A stretch of DNA of 64,000 bases from Candidatus Phytoplasma oryzae (GTDB lineage Bacteria; Bacillota_I; Bacilli_A; Acholeplasmatales; Acholeplasmataceae), in assembly GCF_003263355.1 (NCBI RefSeq), contig NZ_JHUK01000002.1, positions 1 through 64,000 of the forward strand, in the 5' to 3' direction. Each line of letters begins with the position of its first letter. The stretch's first letter is position 1. Positions 1 through 10,315 of this stretch are shown in pieces. The notes under the pieces are model-generated. The model had not been told where the DNA came from, searched no databases, and worked only from the letters and a program-made list of their open reading frames with translations. The position numbers and the translations under genes were made by a program.

Positions 1-3000
1 ATTAAAAAAAATATAAAAAAAGAAATATATAATGATAAAATAGAAAAAATTGATATTAGTCAAAATTTAAAACAAAAAAATAAATTTAATTTTAATCAAA
101 TTATTGAATTAAATTTTCAAGAAATACCTTTTGAAAAAGAAAAAGCCAAAGATTTTTTAAATAAATATAAAATTTTTAGTATTAAAGGTTATATTCAAAA
201 ACCAGAATATATCATGACTAAAAATAAAAGTATTTTGTTTTCATTTTATCTTTTAGATAAAATTTCTAAACAAGATTCTGTAATATATAGAAAATTTTTT
301 TTGCTTAATGACCCAAACTTAAAAAAAATAAAAAAAGATTTTCAAGAGGGTTATTATATTAAAATCAACTCTTTTATAGACAAATATGAAAAAAATCAAG
401 AATATTTTTTTAATTTTGATTTAGATCCGAAAAATAATTATCAACCTTATCAAATATTAAGTCAAATTCCGCTTAATTTTGAAAGAGTAGATAATTACAA
501 TGGAAAAAAAAGAATTGAATTCCATTTACATACCAAAATGTCTAATTTAGACGCAATAACAAGTGTAAAGGATTATTTAGAAATTGCTGAAAAATGGCAG
601 CATCAAGCAATAGCTTTTACAGATCATAGTGGTATTTATGCTTTTCCAGAAATTGAAAAATTTTCTAAAAATAAAAAAATAAAACCTATTTTAGGTGTAG
701 AAATAGATTTTATAGAAGAAAAAAAAATTTTTATTACTAATCAAAAAAAAAATCCAATTTTTAATAATTTTATTTTAAAAAATCATAATTATGTAGTGTT
801 TGATTTAGAAACTACTGGTTTATCTAAAAATAGAGATAAAATTATTGAATTATCAGCTGTTAAAATAGAAAATGGTAAAATAACAAAAGAAATTTTTAAT
901 GAATTAATTAATCCTCAAACCAAATTAAATAATATCATTAAAGACTTAACTGGTATTAAAAATGAAGATTTATATGATAAACCAACTATCGAAGAAGTTT
1001 TACCACGTTTTTTAAAATTTATTGAAGGTTATACGTTAGTAGCTCATAATGCTTTTTTTGATATAGGTTTTTTAGAAGAAAAAATTAAAAAATTAAATAT
1101 TAATTTTAAAATTCCATCTGTCATCGATACTTTATCTTTAACCAAAAAATATTTTGGACAAAAAATGAAATTCTTTTCTTTAAAAAAAATAGCAAATTAT
1201 TTTAAAATTAAACAAAATATGGAAGGAAATCACCATAGAGCTTTATTTGATGCTAATACAACAGCCTTAGTATTGATAGAAATTTTTAAAAAGTTAGAAG
1301 AACAAAATATTATTTCAATTGACGATTTAAAAGAACCTTTAGAAAGTATTTATGAAAGACCTTATCATATAAATATTTTAATTCAAAATCAAAAAGGTTA
1401 TAAAAATTTATTCCATTTAATAAGTGATGCTTTAACTATAGATTTTCATAATAAACCAAGAATTTTAAAATCTAAATTAGAAAAAAGAAGAGAAGGAATA
1501 TTAATAGGTAGTGGATGTTCAAAAAGTAATGTTTTTGAAACAGCATTAAATTATAATGACCAAGAATTAGCTAAAGCTATTTCTTTTTATGATTATATAG
1601 AAGTTCAACCTATTCCAGCTTATAAAGATATAATTTATGATTTAGGTGGAGATGAAAATGCCATCCAAACTATTCAAAAAACTATCTTAAAAATTATTAA
1701 AGAAGCTCAAAAACAAAATAAAATTATTATCGCCACTGGTAATGTTCATTATTTACATCCTTATGAAAAAATTTATAGAGAAATTTATATAAATGCTAAA
1801 TTAATCGGCGGAGGTATACATAAATTATATAAATATTCATCTGAAAATTTACCAGATAATTATTTATTAACTACTCAAGAAATGTTAAACCATTTTCATT
1901 TTATCAAAGATGAAAAAACCAAACAAGATATAGTTATAAATAATACTCATTTATTAAATGAAAAAATAGAAAAAATTAAAATTTTTCCCAATAATCTTTT
2001 TTTTCTACCAGATGATACTTTTAAAGAAACACTTAAAATAAAAAGTATTAAAGAAGAAATTAAAATATTAATAGATAAAAAAATTAAAAATATTTACGGA
2101 CATTTTATTCATCCTTTAATTAATAAAAGAATAAAAAAAGAATTAAAAAGTATTTTAGGAGATGATAAAGAAAATAATAAAACGAATAAAAGTATTGCTC
2201 CTATATATTTTTTAACTTATCTTTTATCAAAAAAATCAATAGAAAATAACTATCCAGTAGGTTCGAGAGGTTCTATAGGATCTTCTTTAATTGCTAATCT
2301 TTTAGAAATAACTGAAGTAAACCCTTTAAGACCTCATTATATTTGTCCTAAATGTAAATATACTATTATTCAAATGACTTCAAAAGAAAGAAAAAATGAA
2401 GAATTTAAAAAATATATTGATAAAATAGGTAAGGATCAAAATAATTATGAAATTTTATCCAAAGTTTTTTCAGGATATGATTTGCCAGATATACTTTGTC
2501 CTTTTTGTAAAATAAAATTTCTGAAAAATGGTCAAGACATACCCTTTGAAACTTTTTTAGGTTTTGAAGGTAATAAAACTCCTGATATTGATTTAAATTT
2601 TGCAGGAGATTATCAAAGCAAAGCTCATGATTATATAAAAGAATTAATGGGTGAAGAAAATGTCTTTAGAGCAGGGACAATCCAAACTGTTGCTAAAAAA
2701 TATGCTTTTGGATATATCAAAGGTTTTATAAAGGAAAAAAAATTAGAAAATAAAATACGTTTTTGTGAAATTTACAGAAGAGCAAACATTATAGAAGGAG
2801 TGAAAAGATCTACTGGACAACATCCCGGCGGAATAGTTGTTGTACCTAAAAAAAATTCTATTTTTGAAATAACTCCTGTTCAATATCCTGCTAATGATAT
2901 TAAGTCAACTTGGAAAACTACACATTTTGATTATCATTCTTTTGAAAAAAATTTATTTAAAATAGATATTTTAGGTCATGATGATCCTACAATGATAAAA

Positions 3001-4056
3001 TTTTTTATGGATTACGTTAAACAAAATCCTAGTAAATTTCCATTTAAAAATTATCAAGATATTCCTACTGATGATCCTGAAGTTTATAAAATTTTCTCAA
3101 ACCAAAATAAAGATATTTCTGCAAAAAATGCTATTTCGTCTCTAGCAATACCAGAATTTGGAACTAACTTTGTTATAGAAATGTTAAAAACAGTTTATAA
3201 AAAAGAACAACAAAATTTTAATTTTTCTACTTTGGTAAAAATATCTGGACTTTCGCATGGAACTGATGTTTGGTTAAAAAATGCTCAAGATATTTTACAT
3301 AAAAAAGGGGATTTTAAACAATACGAAAAAACAATTTCTTTTAATGAAATAATTTGTTGTCGTGATGAAATTTTAAAAACTTTAATTCAAAAAAATATAG
3401 ATCCATTAAAATCTTTTGAAATTATGGAATTTGTACGTAAAGGTAAACAACATTCTCATCCACACGAATGGCAAGAATTAATTAAACCTATAGAAAATAA
3501 AATTGAAGAATGGTATTTGAAATCATTAAACAAAATTAAATATCTTTTCCCTAAAGCACATGCTACTGCTTATGTTTTAATGGCTATAAGAATAGCATGG
3601 TTTAAAGTTTATCACCCAATTTTATTTTATAGTGGTTTTTTTTCAAAAAGGGTCGATCAGTTTGATTATAGTTTAATGTTAAAAGACAATAATTATATTA
3701 AAAAAAAAATATCACAATTAGAATATGATTCAATAAGAAAAAAAATTACAACCAAAGAACAAAGTATATTAAATACTTTAAAAAATACTTCTGAAATGAT
3801 TCAAAGAGGATATAAATTTTTACCAATTGATTTAAATAAATCAGAAGCTTTTTTATTTGTTATTGAAAATGAAAATTATTTAAGAATGCCTTTTATTACT
3901 CTAGATGGTTTAGGTGGTGTTGCTGCAGAAAGCATAGTCGAAACCAGAAAAAAAAAATTATTCGATAAACAAGATTTTAAAGAAAGAATTAAAGTTAATA
4001 AAACTCTTTGGAAAAAATTTGAAGAATTAGGAATTATAAATAATTTACCAGATTAA
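1..4056 (+). CDS. polC: DNA polymerase III alpha subunit, PolC type (5' end outside window)
   Basis: Replicative polymerase of low-GC Gram-positives and mollicutes. The reading frame is open from base 1, so the ATG at 214 is internal; about 1351 residues are visible and roughly 90-100 are missing compared with the usual ~1440. Counting from base 1: an OB-like region, a PHP domain with intact HLH near residue 175 and FTDHSG, an inserted DEDD proofreading exonuclease (DLETTG near 268, AHNAFFD, HHRALFD), two CxxC pairs of the zinc site (CPKC and CPFC, ~781-840), and the palm motif PDIDLNF near 861. The exonuclease insertion and the C-terminal zinc site separate it from DnaE, which is also present (25179-27827). 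Confidence 0.97.
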   Translation: MKKNIKKEIYNDKIEKIDISQNLKQKNKFNFNQIIELNFQEIPFEKEKAKDFLNKYKIFSIKGYIQKPEYIMTKNKSILFSFYLLDKISKQDSVIYRKFFLLNDPNLKKIKKDFQEGYYIKINSFIDKYEKNQEYFFNFDLDPKNNYQPYQILSQIPLNFERVDNYNGKKRIEFHLHTKMSNLDAITSVKDYLEIAEKWQHQAIAFTDHSGIYAFPEIEKFSKNKKIKPILGVEIDFIEEKKIFITNQKKNPIFNNFILKNHNYVVFDLETTGLSKNRDKIIELSAVKIENGKITKEIFNELINPQTKLNNIIKDLTGIKNEDLYDKPTIEEVLPRFLKFIEGYTLVAHNAFFDIGFLEEKIKKLNINFKIPSVIDTLSLTKKYFGQKMKFFSLKKIANYFKIKQNMEGNHHRALFDANTTALVLIEIFKKLEEQNIISIDDLKEPLESIYERPYHINILIQNQKGYKNLFHLISDALTIDFHNKPRILKSKLEKRREGILIGSGCSKSNVFETALNYNDQELAKAISFYDYIEVQPIPAYKDIIYDLGGDENAIQTIQKTILKIIKEAQKQNKIIIATGNVHYLHPYEKIYREIYINAKLIGGGIHKLYKYSSENLPDNYLLTTQEMLNHFHFIKDEKTKQDIVINNTHLLNEKIEKIKIFPNNLFFLPDDTFKETLKIKSIKEEIKILIDKKIKNIYGHFIHPLINKRIKKELKSILGDDKENNKTNKSIAPIYFLTYLLSKKSIENNYPVGSRGSIGSSLIANLLEITEVNPLRPHYICPKCKYTIIQMTSKERKNEEFKKYIDKIGKDQNNYEILSKVFSGYDLPDILCPFCKIKFLKNGQDIPFETFLGFEGNKTPDIDLNFAGDYQSKAHDYIKELMGEENVFRAGTIQTVAKKYAFGYIKGFIKEKKLENKIRFCEIYRRANIIEGVKRSTGQHPGGIVVVPKKNSIFEITPVQYPANDIKSTWKTTHFDYHSFEKNLFKIDILGHDDPTMIKFFMDYVKQNPSKFPFKNYQDIPTDDPEVYKIFSNQNKDISAKNAISSLAIPEFGTNFVIEMLKTVYKKEQQNFNFSTLVKISGLSHGTDVWLKNAQDILHKKGDFKQYEKTISFNEIICCRDEILKTLIQKNIDPLKSFEIMEFVRKGKQHSHPHEWQELIKPIENKIEEWYLKSLNKIKYLFPKAHATAYVLMAIRIAWFKVYHPILFYSGFFSKRVDQFDYSLMLKDNNYIKKKISQLEYDSIRKKITTKEQSILNTLKNTSEMIQRGYKFLPIDLNKSEAFLFVIENENYLRMPFITLDGLGGVAAESIVETRKKKLFDKQDFKERIKVNKTLWKKFEELGIINNLPD

Positions 4057-4114
4057 TAATTATTTTCAAAAAAATAATTCTATTAAATAAAATCATATTT
4101 TTTTATATAAGTTA

Positions 4115-4144
4115 TTTACAATAAGTAATAATATAATATATAAT
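4115..4144 (+). promoter_or_regulatory. possible promoter of nox
   Basis: TTTACA (4115-4120) and TATAAT (4139-4144) are 18 nt apart in the 200-nt gap upstream of nox. AT-rich DNA makes chance matches common, so this is only a candidate. The ribosome site GAGAGGA lies unusually far (about 13 nt) from the ATG at 4258. Confidence 0.35.
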
Positions 4145-4257
4145 AATTGTATACTATATATTACTACTTAGTTTTTTTAAATAAAAGAATTAAAAAAATA
4201 AATACAGAATACAATAAAAATTTATTTAAATAAAAAAGAGAGGATAAATATTATTAA

Positions 4258-5595
4258 ATGAAAGTAATTGTAATTGGTTGTACTCATTCCGGCACTGCTG
4301 CAACTAAAACAATATTAAAAAAATATAAAGATGTAGATGTGACTATTTATGAAAAAAATGATAACGTTTCATTTCTTTCATGCGGAATAGCGTTATATAT
4401 TGGCGGAGTAGTAAAAGACCAAAAAGGATTATTTTATTCTAATCCGAATGAACTTTCACAAATAGGAGCAAATGTTAATTTAAAACATGAAGTTTTAGAA
4501 ATTGATTTCAATAAAAAAATCATTGTAGTAAAAAATTTAGAAAAAAATAAAAAATTTATTGATGTTTTTGATAAGTTAATTATTTCTATGGGATCGTGGC
4601 CAATAATTCCAGAAATAAAAGGTGTTGATTCAAAAAACGTTTTATTGTCTAAAAGTTTTGAACATGCTAATAAAATTATAGAATATGCTAAAAATATCAA
4701 AAAAATAACAGTTATAGGCGCAGGTTATATTGGAGTAGAATTGGCCGAAGCTTTCGCTAAACAAAATAAAAATGTTAATTTAATAGATACCCAAGACAGG
4801 ATTATGTCTAAATATCTTGATAAAGAATTTACAGATTTAGCTGAAAAAAGTCTCGCAGAAAATAATGTTAAACTATTATTAGGACAAAAAGTTATTAATT
4901 TTCAAATAAAGGATAATTTAGTTACCCATGTTAAAACTGACAAAGGTTGTTATGAAACCGAATTAGTAATAATGTGTATTAGCTTTAAACCTAATACTCA
5001 ATTAGTTCAAAAATATTTAAAAACATCTTCTAATGGGGCTTTAATAGTTAATGATTTTTTACAAACTTCTAATCCAGATGTTTATGCTTGTGGAGATTGT
5101 ACTAATATCTTTTTCAATCCTACTCAAGAATATAAATATATTCCTTTAGCCACAAATGCTATTCGTATGGGTACTATTATAGGACTGAACATAAAAAAAA
5201 ATCAACAAAAATATTTAGGAACTCAAGGTACAAGTGGTATTAAAATTTTTGATCTAAGTATTTCTTCTACAGGTTTAACAGAAAATACAGCTAATGATGC
5301 TAAAATAAACTGTGATACTGTTTTAATTAAAGATGCTAATAGACCAGAGTTTATGCCGAAATATAATCCTGTTTTATTAAAAATTATCTTTGATAAAAAA
5401 ACACGTCAAATTTTAGGTGGACAAATTTTATCAACTACTGACTTAACTGAAAAAATGAATACTTTAAGCGTTTGCATTCAAAAAAAAATGACTATAAATG
5501 AATTAGCTTTTGTTGATTTCTTTTTTCATCCTTATTTTAATAAACCTTTCAGTTTGTTAAATTTAGCAGGTTTAAAATCTTTAGAAATGTTATAA
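4258..5595 (+). CDS. nox: NADH oxidase / CoA-disulfide reductase family flavoprotein
   Basis: Pyridine nucleotide-disulfide oxidoreductase of 445 aa. The N-terminal FAD-binding fold starts VIVIGCTHSGTAA. The redox cysteine sits in FLSCGIAL (about residue 42), as in water-forming NADH oxidases and CoA-disulfide reductases. The NAD-binding fold follows (ITVIGAGYIGVELAEAF), then the second FAD motif VYACGDCTNI and a C-terminal dimerisation domain. In an organism without a respiratory chain it probably regenerates NAD+ for glycolysis and removes oxygen; that role is inferred from the family. The two substrates (O2 or CoA disulfide) cannot be told apart from sequence alone. Confidence 0.9.
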   Translation: MKVIVIGCTHSGTAATKTILKKYKDVDVTIYEKNDNVSFLSCGIALYIGGVVKDQKGLFYSNPNELSQIGANVNLKHEVLEIDFNKKIIVVKNLEKNKKFIDVFDKLIISMGSWPIIPEIKGVDSKNVLLSKSFEHANKIIEYAKNIKKITVIGAGYIGVELAEAFAKQNKNVNLIDTQDRIMSKYLDKEFTDLAEKSLAENNVKLLLGQKVINFQIKDNLVTHVKTDKGCYETELVIMCISFKPNTQLVQKYLKTSSNGALIVNDFLQTSNPDVYACGDCTNIFFNPTQEYKYIPLATNAIRMGTIIGLNIKKNQQKYLGTQGTSGIKIFDLSISSTGLTENTANDAKINCDTVLIKDANRPEFMPKYNPVLLKIIFDKKTRQILGGQILSTTDLTEKMNTLSVCIQKKMTINELAFVDFFFHPYFNKPFSLLNLAGLKSLEML

Positions 5596-5604
5596 AAGCA
5601 TTTC

Positions 5605-5651
5605 TTTTTTTCTAAATAAAAATAAAAAAAATATTTTTATTTAGAAAAAAA
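5605..5651. terminator. bidirectional terminator between nox and the convergent gene
   Basis: A 20-bp perfect inverted repeat (5605-5624 with 5632-5651) around a 7-nt loop, with T-runs on both strands. It lies between nox (plus) and the convergent small gene on the minus strand, so it can end transcription from both sides. Confidence 0.8.
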
Positions 5652-5711
5652 AGTAAAATTTTTTTCTTTTTAATAATATTTTTTATTATTTTTACTAAAT
5701 TAAGCTTTTAA

Positions 5712-6494
5712 TTATTCACCATATTGGTATTCATAAACAACAATCCCTAAATCATCATTTTTTATTTTTTTAATTATTTTTCCTTCATGATCATATTCAT
5801 ATTCACATAATAGTTTATCTATGATCTTTTTATTTCTTATAAAAAAGAAAATTTTAGAAATCCAACTTCTTTTTGTTTTTGTTATACTATAAAAAATTTT
5901 TTTTATTTTTTGACCATTTTCATTGTAAATATAATTATAAACTTTTTTTTTAATAGGGAAATTAATATTTTCTTGAGCTAAAAACTTAATTTTGCTTTTT
6001 AACTTTTTATTTATTTTGTCATATTTATATTGAATTAATATTTTATTATTTTTGTTTTTTTCAAAAATAAGTTGATTTTCTTCATTGTATTCAAGTATAT
6101 TTTCACAAATTATTTGATTATTAATTTTTATTTTTTTATTTACAACAAATAAATCATCTTGACTAACTTGATTATAAAAATATTCAATATCCTTATTATC
6201 TAATAAATATTTTTTTTGGATTAATTCCTGATTAATATCATATATGTATATAACTTTATCATTGTGATTATTTTTATTAATTTTCATAATTTTGTTTATA
6301 TGTTCTGAAGAAGCATAAACTTTTTCAGAAATAACATTTTGTTTTTTTGTTAAAAAAAATATAAAAATCATAATAATTATTAAAATTTGAAATTTTATTA
6401 TTAACTCCTTTTTTTGTTTTATTTCATTTTTATTTTTTTTTTTAAATAATTGCATTTTATAAAAAAATTTCCTTCTAATTGGACTATAAATCAA
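5712..6494 (-). CDS. membrane-anchored protein with YD-like repeats, unknown function
   Basis: 260 aa and not a recognised enzyme. A lysine-rich start is followed by one hydrophobic segment (about residues 33-50), then an outward-facing, very charged region. The C-terminal part has repeats of the type EYNEENQLIFEK, YNENGQKIKK and YDHEGKIIKK. These resemble the YD/RHS-like and phytoplasma DUF2963-type repeats; the assignment is by eye. An internal Met at residue 14 is an alternative start. Together with the divergent gene at 6768 it looks like a pair of surface or secreted accessory proteins; a host-interaction role would be a guess. Confidence 0.6.
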   Translation of the reverse strand: MIYSPIRRKFFYKMQLFKKKNKNEIKQKKELIIKFQILIIIMIFIFFLTKKQNVISEKVYASSEHINKIMKINKNNHNDKVIYIYDINQELIQKKYLLDNKDIEYFYNQVSQDDLFVVNKKIKINNQIICENILEYNEENQLIFEKNKNNKILIQYKYDKINKKLKSKIKFLAQENINFPIKKKVYNYIYNENGQKIKKIFYSITKTKRSWISKIFFFIRNKKIIDKLLCEYEYDHEGKIIKKIKNDDLGIVVYEYQYGE

Positions 6495-6767
6495 TAATAT
6501 GTGTTTTTTTACATATTAATTTAGTAATTCTAAATATCTAAAAATTTAATAATTAAAATAACCTAAAAAAATAAACACTATTTTATAGTATAATTGAAAA
6601 ATATTTAAAAAATAAAATAAATTTATAATTTTTTTGGATATTATCAAAATTAATTGTTTTTATTTTAAAAAAAAATATAATAATATTGATATTTGAAATA
6701 TCTTCAAAATCTAATATATTTAATTTTCTATTTTTATAAAATTTATGAAAGATGCTGATAAAAAATA

Positions 6768-7445
6768 ATGGATATAAATTCAAATGAAGAATTTTCTTTT
6801 TTATTTCTTTTATCGCTTTTATTTTTTTCAAAATTATTTTTTATATTATTTTATCAATATAATTCGCAAAGAATTGATTTAATTGAATCTGAAATACAAA
6901 AAAATTCAATATTAATTGATAAAATAAAATTAACAAATGAACAAAAATTTAAAGAAAATATTTCTTTACTAAATGAGAATCATATATTAAATAATTATTT
7001 ACAAAAAATTATCAAAGATAATGGTACAAAAGAATATTATAGTTTAAAGAATAAAGGAAATATTATTAAAAAAAAATATATAAATGGTAATATAGAACAA
7101 TTTGATCAAAATGGTATTAAATTTTTATCATTTAATAAATTAAATAATAAATGGACTTTATTTAAAGATTCTCAATATAATGTGAAAGATTTTCTAAAAA
7201 TGGGATTTTCGCCGCAAATATTAAAAGATTCTAATTTTAAACTAAAAGAACTAAGATATCAAGGCGGTTTAGAGTTAGAAGAATTGAAAAAAATTAATTA
7301 TCAAAATAACTTGTTAAAAATTAAAGATCTTAAAGAAGCTGATTTTACTTCTACAGAATTACAAAAAAATGGTTTTAATATTAATGAAATATATCAAATA
7401 TTTGCTTATTCAAATGAACAATTAAATGAATTAGGTATTTTATAA
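6768..7445 (+). CDS. membrane-anchored repeat protein, unknown function
   Basis: 225 aa with an N-terminal transmembrane segment (about residues 10-29), a coiled-coil-like stretch, then a YD/DUF2963-like patch (NGTKEYYSL, NGNIEQFDQNG). The C-terminal half repeats a unit of about 10 residues of the type F-x-x-x-x-L-K-x-x (FSPQILKDSNF, LKEADFTSTELQKNGF), similar to helical repeats seen in phytoplasma and protist surface proteins. The ribosome site is weak. It is transcribed divergently from the similar gene at 5712-6494, with a 270-nt gap between them. Confidence 0.55.
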   Translation: MDINSNEEFSFLFLLSLLFFSKLFFILFYQYNSQRIDLIESEIQKNSILIDKIKLTNEQKFKENISLLNENHILNNYLQKIIKDNGTKEYYSLKNKGNIIKKKYINGNIEQFDQNGIKFLSFNKLNNKWTLFKDSQYNVKDFLKMGFSPQILKDSNFKLKELRYQGGLELEELKKINYQNNLLKIKDLKEADFTSTELQKNGFNINEIYQIFAYSNEQLNELGIL

Positions 7446-7927
7446 TCAAAACAATTCTTTAAATAAAATAAATTTTAAATTAAATAAATTTTTGATTTAT
7501 TTTAAAAAATTATCAATAAAATTATTTGTTTATATATACTTTTTAAAAAAAATTTATTTTCTTTTTTATTTTTTTACAATTATAAATATTATTTATATCT
7601 TTTCATCAATAAATACACAATTTAAAAGACCAAAAATAATTAATGTTTTTTAAAAATTTTATAAAAAAGTTTTAAATAAAAAACTTTGATTATTAATTAT
7701 GATATATTTTTTTAAACTATAAAAAATTTTTTTTAAAGTAAATAATAAATGTATTTTTTTCTTAAACTTTTATTTATTGAAAAAAAAATTAACTTATATT
7801 TACAAAAAGAAATTTCTTTAACATAAATAAATTAATATTAGATATTATTTTCGATAAACTTATAATAACTTAATATAAAAAAAAATATAAAAATTTAATA
7901 ATTTCATAAATATTTGAATATTTATCA
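7446..7927. other. AT-rich intergenic stretch
   Basis: 482 nt between convergent genes. No reading frame, tRNA or strong hairpin was seen. It is composed almost entirely of A/T runs and is probably decayed accessory DNA. Confidence 0.5.
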
Positions 7928-8503
7928 TCAAGTTTTAAATATTTTTCTATATTTTTTTAATATTTTTTGATAATCATTAATTTCAATAATCATTTTTTGA
8001 ATAAAAATATTATTAAAATTTATTTCAGTTAAATGAAAATCTTCTTCATGAAAATAAACTAAAAAATAAGCTTTTGAAGAATCGGAACAATATAATCTAC
8101 AATAAATTTGGGCTAAATAATAAGGAGGAATTATATTCTTACTACAAATTTTTTTCCAAATATGTATATTTTTATTTTGAGGACATTTGATTTCTAACAT
8201 TGTTTTTGTTTCAGAATGAAAACCATCCAAAGAAGCTATTATATTTTCTTTAACAAATACAGCTGGTTCATAATTTCTTTTTTTTAAAATACTAAAAAAA
8301 AGATTAGCATGAAGTTTTATTTTTTTTTCTAATTCTTTTTCTTTATTAAAAGATAAAGAATTTTTAAATATTTTATTTTTAATTAATTCTTCTTTGGAAT
8401 TATAAGGATCTAAACCCATAATGATGCCTATTTCATAATCATTTATATATTTTTTTTGATATTCTAAAAAATCATAACTATTAGGTTTTATATTTATTTT
8501 CAT
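7928..8503 (-). CDS. YqaJ / lambda-exonuclease-like recombination nuclease (phage-type)
   Basis: 191 aa. The C-terminal half carries the YqaJ core of the PD-(D/E)XK fold: ASLDGF (catalytic Asp), then TMLEIKCP (E-x-K), then YYLAQIYCRLYC with the conserved Gln. Such 5'-3' exonucleases are usually encoded in prophages and related mobile units, next to an annealing protein. No partner gene is nearby, so this is either an isolated remnant or a domesticated copy. The flanking DNA (long AT-rich gaps, repeat proteins) fits a decayed mobile unit. Confidence 0.7.
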   Translation of the reverse strand: MKINIKPNSYDFLEYQKKYINDYEIGIIMGLDPYNSKEELIKNKIFKNSLSFNKEKELEKKIKLHANLFFSILKKRNYEPAVFVKENIIASLDGFHSETKTMLEIKCPQNKNIHIWKKICSKNIIPPYYLAQIYCRLYCSDSSKAYFLVYFHEEDFHLTEINFNNIFIQKMIIEINDYQKILKKYRKIFKT

Positions 8504-9147
8504 AATACATATCTTACCGTTTTTTCATTATTTTTAATATTATTTTAAAATTACTTGAAAAATAAAAGACAAAATAAAGATATCAAACAAATTTTGATTT
8601 ATTTTTTTAATAAAAAAAATAAAATTAACATTTAATAAAATTTAAAACATTTTATTAGATTTAAAAAAAGAAAATACTTTTTTATTAAAAAAAATAAACA
8701 AAGAATTAGGAATAAAGAAAATTTATACGTATAAGATATCTTTTTTTTAATTCAATGTCAATTTATTTATATTTTTTAAAATATTTTTTAAAATATTTTT
8801 TAAAATAATTTTAAATATAAAATATAAAATACAATAAGTTATGATAAAAATTATTTATTTAACTGAAAAAAAATAATTTAAAAGTTAGTAAAAAATTATA
8901 TTAAATTATTATCAATTCAAATATTTTTTTATAAATTAATAAATTTTAACAAAATACAATTTTTAAAAAATAAATATATTATTTTATTTTCATTATTTTT
9001 GTAAAAAAATAAACAATTAATTTTAAGATAAAAAAATTATATTTCCTAATAAATTAATACTTATTTAAAAAAATATAATTAAATAAAAAAAAATTTATTA
9101 TGAATAATTTAATCAATTTTTAATATATTAATATAATTTTTAACAAA
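8504..9147. other. AT-rich intergenic stretch with a short tandem repeat
   Basis: 644 nt between dnaJ and the nuclease gene. No gene was seen. It holds three copies of a 12-bp unit (8769-8804) and many A/T runs. Confidence 0.5.
8769..8804. repeat. tandem repeat, 12-bp unit x3
   Basis: Three consecutive perfect copies of ATATTTTTTAAA, followed by a degenerate fourth copy (ATAATTTTAAAT). Confidence 0.85.
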
Positions 9148-10266
9148 TTAAAAAAACCAAGAAGATTTACTTTTTTTATAATTTTTAGCTTTATAAATAT
9201 TTTTCAATTCTTGTAAAAGTTCTTTTTCTTTATTAGATAAATTTGTAGGAGTTTGAACCTTAACTATTATATAATGATCTCCTTTTTTATAAGAAGATTG
9301 TAAATAAGGAATTCCTTTATTTTTTAATCTAAATTTAGTATCTGTTTGTGTTCCTGCTGGAATTTTAAGACTCACTATTCCATAAATAGTGGAAACATTA
9401 ATGACTTCTCCTAATATAGCCTGAAAAAAATCAATATAAACAGTAGAATAAACATCTTGATTTTTTCTTTGAAAAATATCATGAGGTCTAACTTTAATAT
9501 TTACGTATAAATCACCATTCATTTCGCCTAAAGAACCACCATTACCCTCGTTTGCTATCTTTAAAGTCATATCTTCTTCCACTCCAGCTGGTATATCTAA
9601 TTGCATTGTTTTTATTTTGTTTGCTCTTTTTTTTCCTCTGCAAATCAAACATTTATTTAAAATTGTTTTACCTGTTTTATGGCATTGAGGGCATATCTGT
9701 TGAGTAGTAATATTGCCTATTAAAGTTCTTTGAAATGAAGAAATATAACCAGAACCATTACAGTAAGAACATACTTTAATATCTTGTGAACTTCGAGCTC
9801 CTGTTCCTTTACATTCTTTACAATCTTCTTCGATATTAAATTTAACATTCTTTTTCGTTCCTAAAGCAGCTTCTACAAAATCAATAGTAATTTGAATATT
9901 TTTATCTTCACCTTTATTAGAATATTTTTTGTGACTTCTCTTTTGACCACTAAAAATATCTTCAAAACCTTGGAATATATCGCTAAAATCAAATTCACTT
10001 TGGTTAAAACCTTGAAAACCACTACTATTTTGATTAAAGTTATTAAATTCATTATGACCAAAACGATCATATCTTGCTTTTTTTTGAGGATCATTCAATA
10101 CTTTAAATGCTTCTTGTACTTCATTAAATTTTTTTGCAGCATCTTTTTCTTTACAAAGATCTGGATGAAATTTTTTACAAAGTTCTCTATAAGCTTTTGT
10201 AATTTCTTCTTTACTAGCATTTTTAGACAATCCTAAAATTTCATAATAGTCTTTCTTTTGATTCAC
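9148..10266 (-). CDS. dnaJ: chaperone DnaJ
   Basis: Hsp40 co-chaperone of DnaK, 372 aa. The J domain has the HPD tripeptide (KKFHPDLCKE). A Gly/Phe-rich linker follows, then four CxxCxGxG-type zinc repeats (CKECKGTG, CSYCNGSG, CPQCHKTG, CLICRGKK; the last two lack one of the usual glycines) and the substrate-binding beta domains. The ribosome site GAGGAG lies just upstream. It is the last gene of the heat-shock cluster, but a strong hairpin separates it from dnaK. Confidence 0.97.
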   Translation of the reverse strand: MNQKKDYYEILGLSKNASKEEITKAYRELCKKFHPDLCKEKDAAKKFNEVQEAFKVLNDPQKKARYDRFGHNEFNNFNQNSSGFQGFNQSEFDFSDIFQGFEDIFSGQKRSHKKYSNKGEDKNIQITIDFVEAALGTKKNVKFNIEEDCKECKGTGARSSQDIKVCSYCNGSGYISSFQRTLIGNITTQQICPQCHKTGKTILNKCLICRGKKRANKIKTMQLDIPAGVEEDMTLKIANEGNGGSLGEMNGDLYVNIKVRPHDIFQRKNQDVYSTVYIDFFQAILGEVINVSTIYGIVSLKIPAGTQTDTKFRLKNKGIPYLQSSYKKGDHYIIVKVQTPTNLSNKEKELLQELKNIYKAKNYKKSKSSWFF

Positions 10267-10315
10267 AATAAAAACTCCTCATTTATAATATAAATGTATT
10301 TTTGAATAATAAATA

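Noticed and set aside
6583-6831. 82-aa Lys/Ile/Phe-rich frame on the minus strand
   Set aside because: It overlaps the start of the plus-strand repeat protein at 6768, and its composition is that of random AT-rich DNA.
8504-9147. CRISPR array in the AT-rich gap
   Set aside because: Only a 12-bp direct tandem repeat without spacers; no cas genes nearby.
9892-10236. 114-aa frame antisense to dnaJ
   Set aside because: Shadow of a well-supported gene; the same holds for frames antisense to or within dnaK, dnaE, lon, nox, M42 peptidase and the protease gene.
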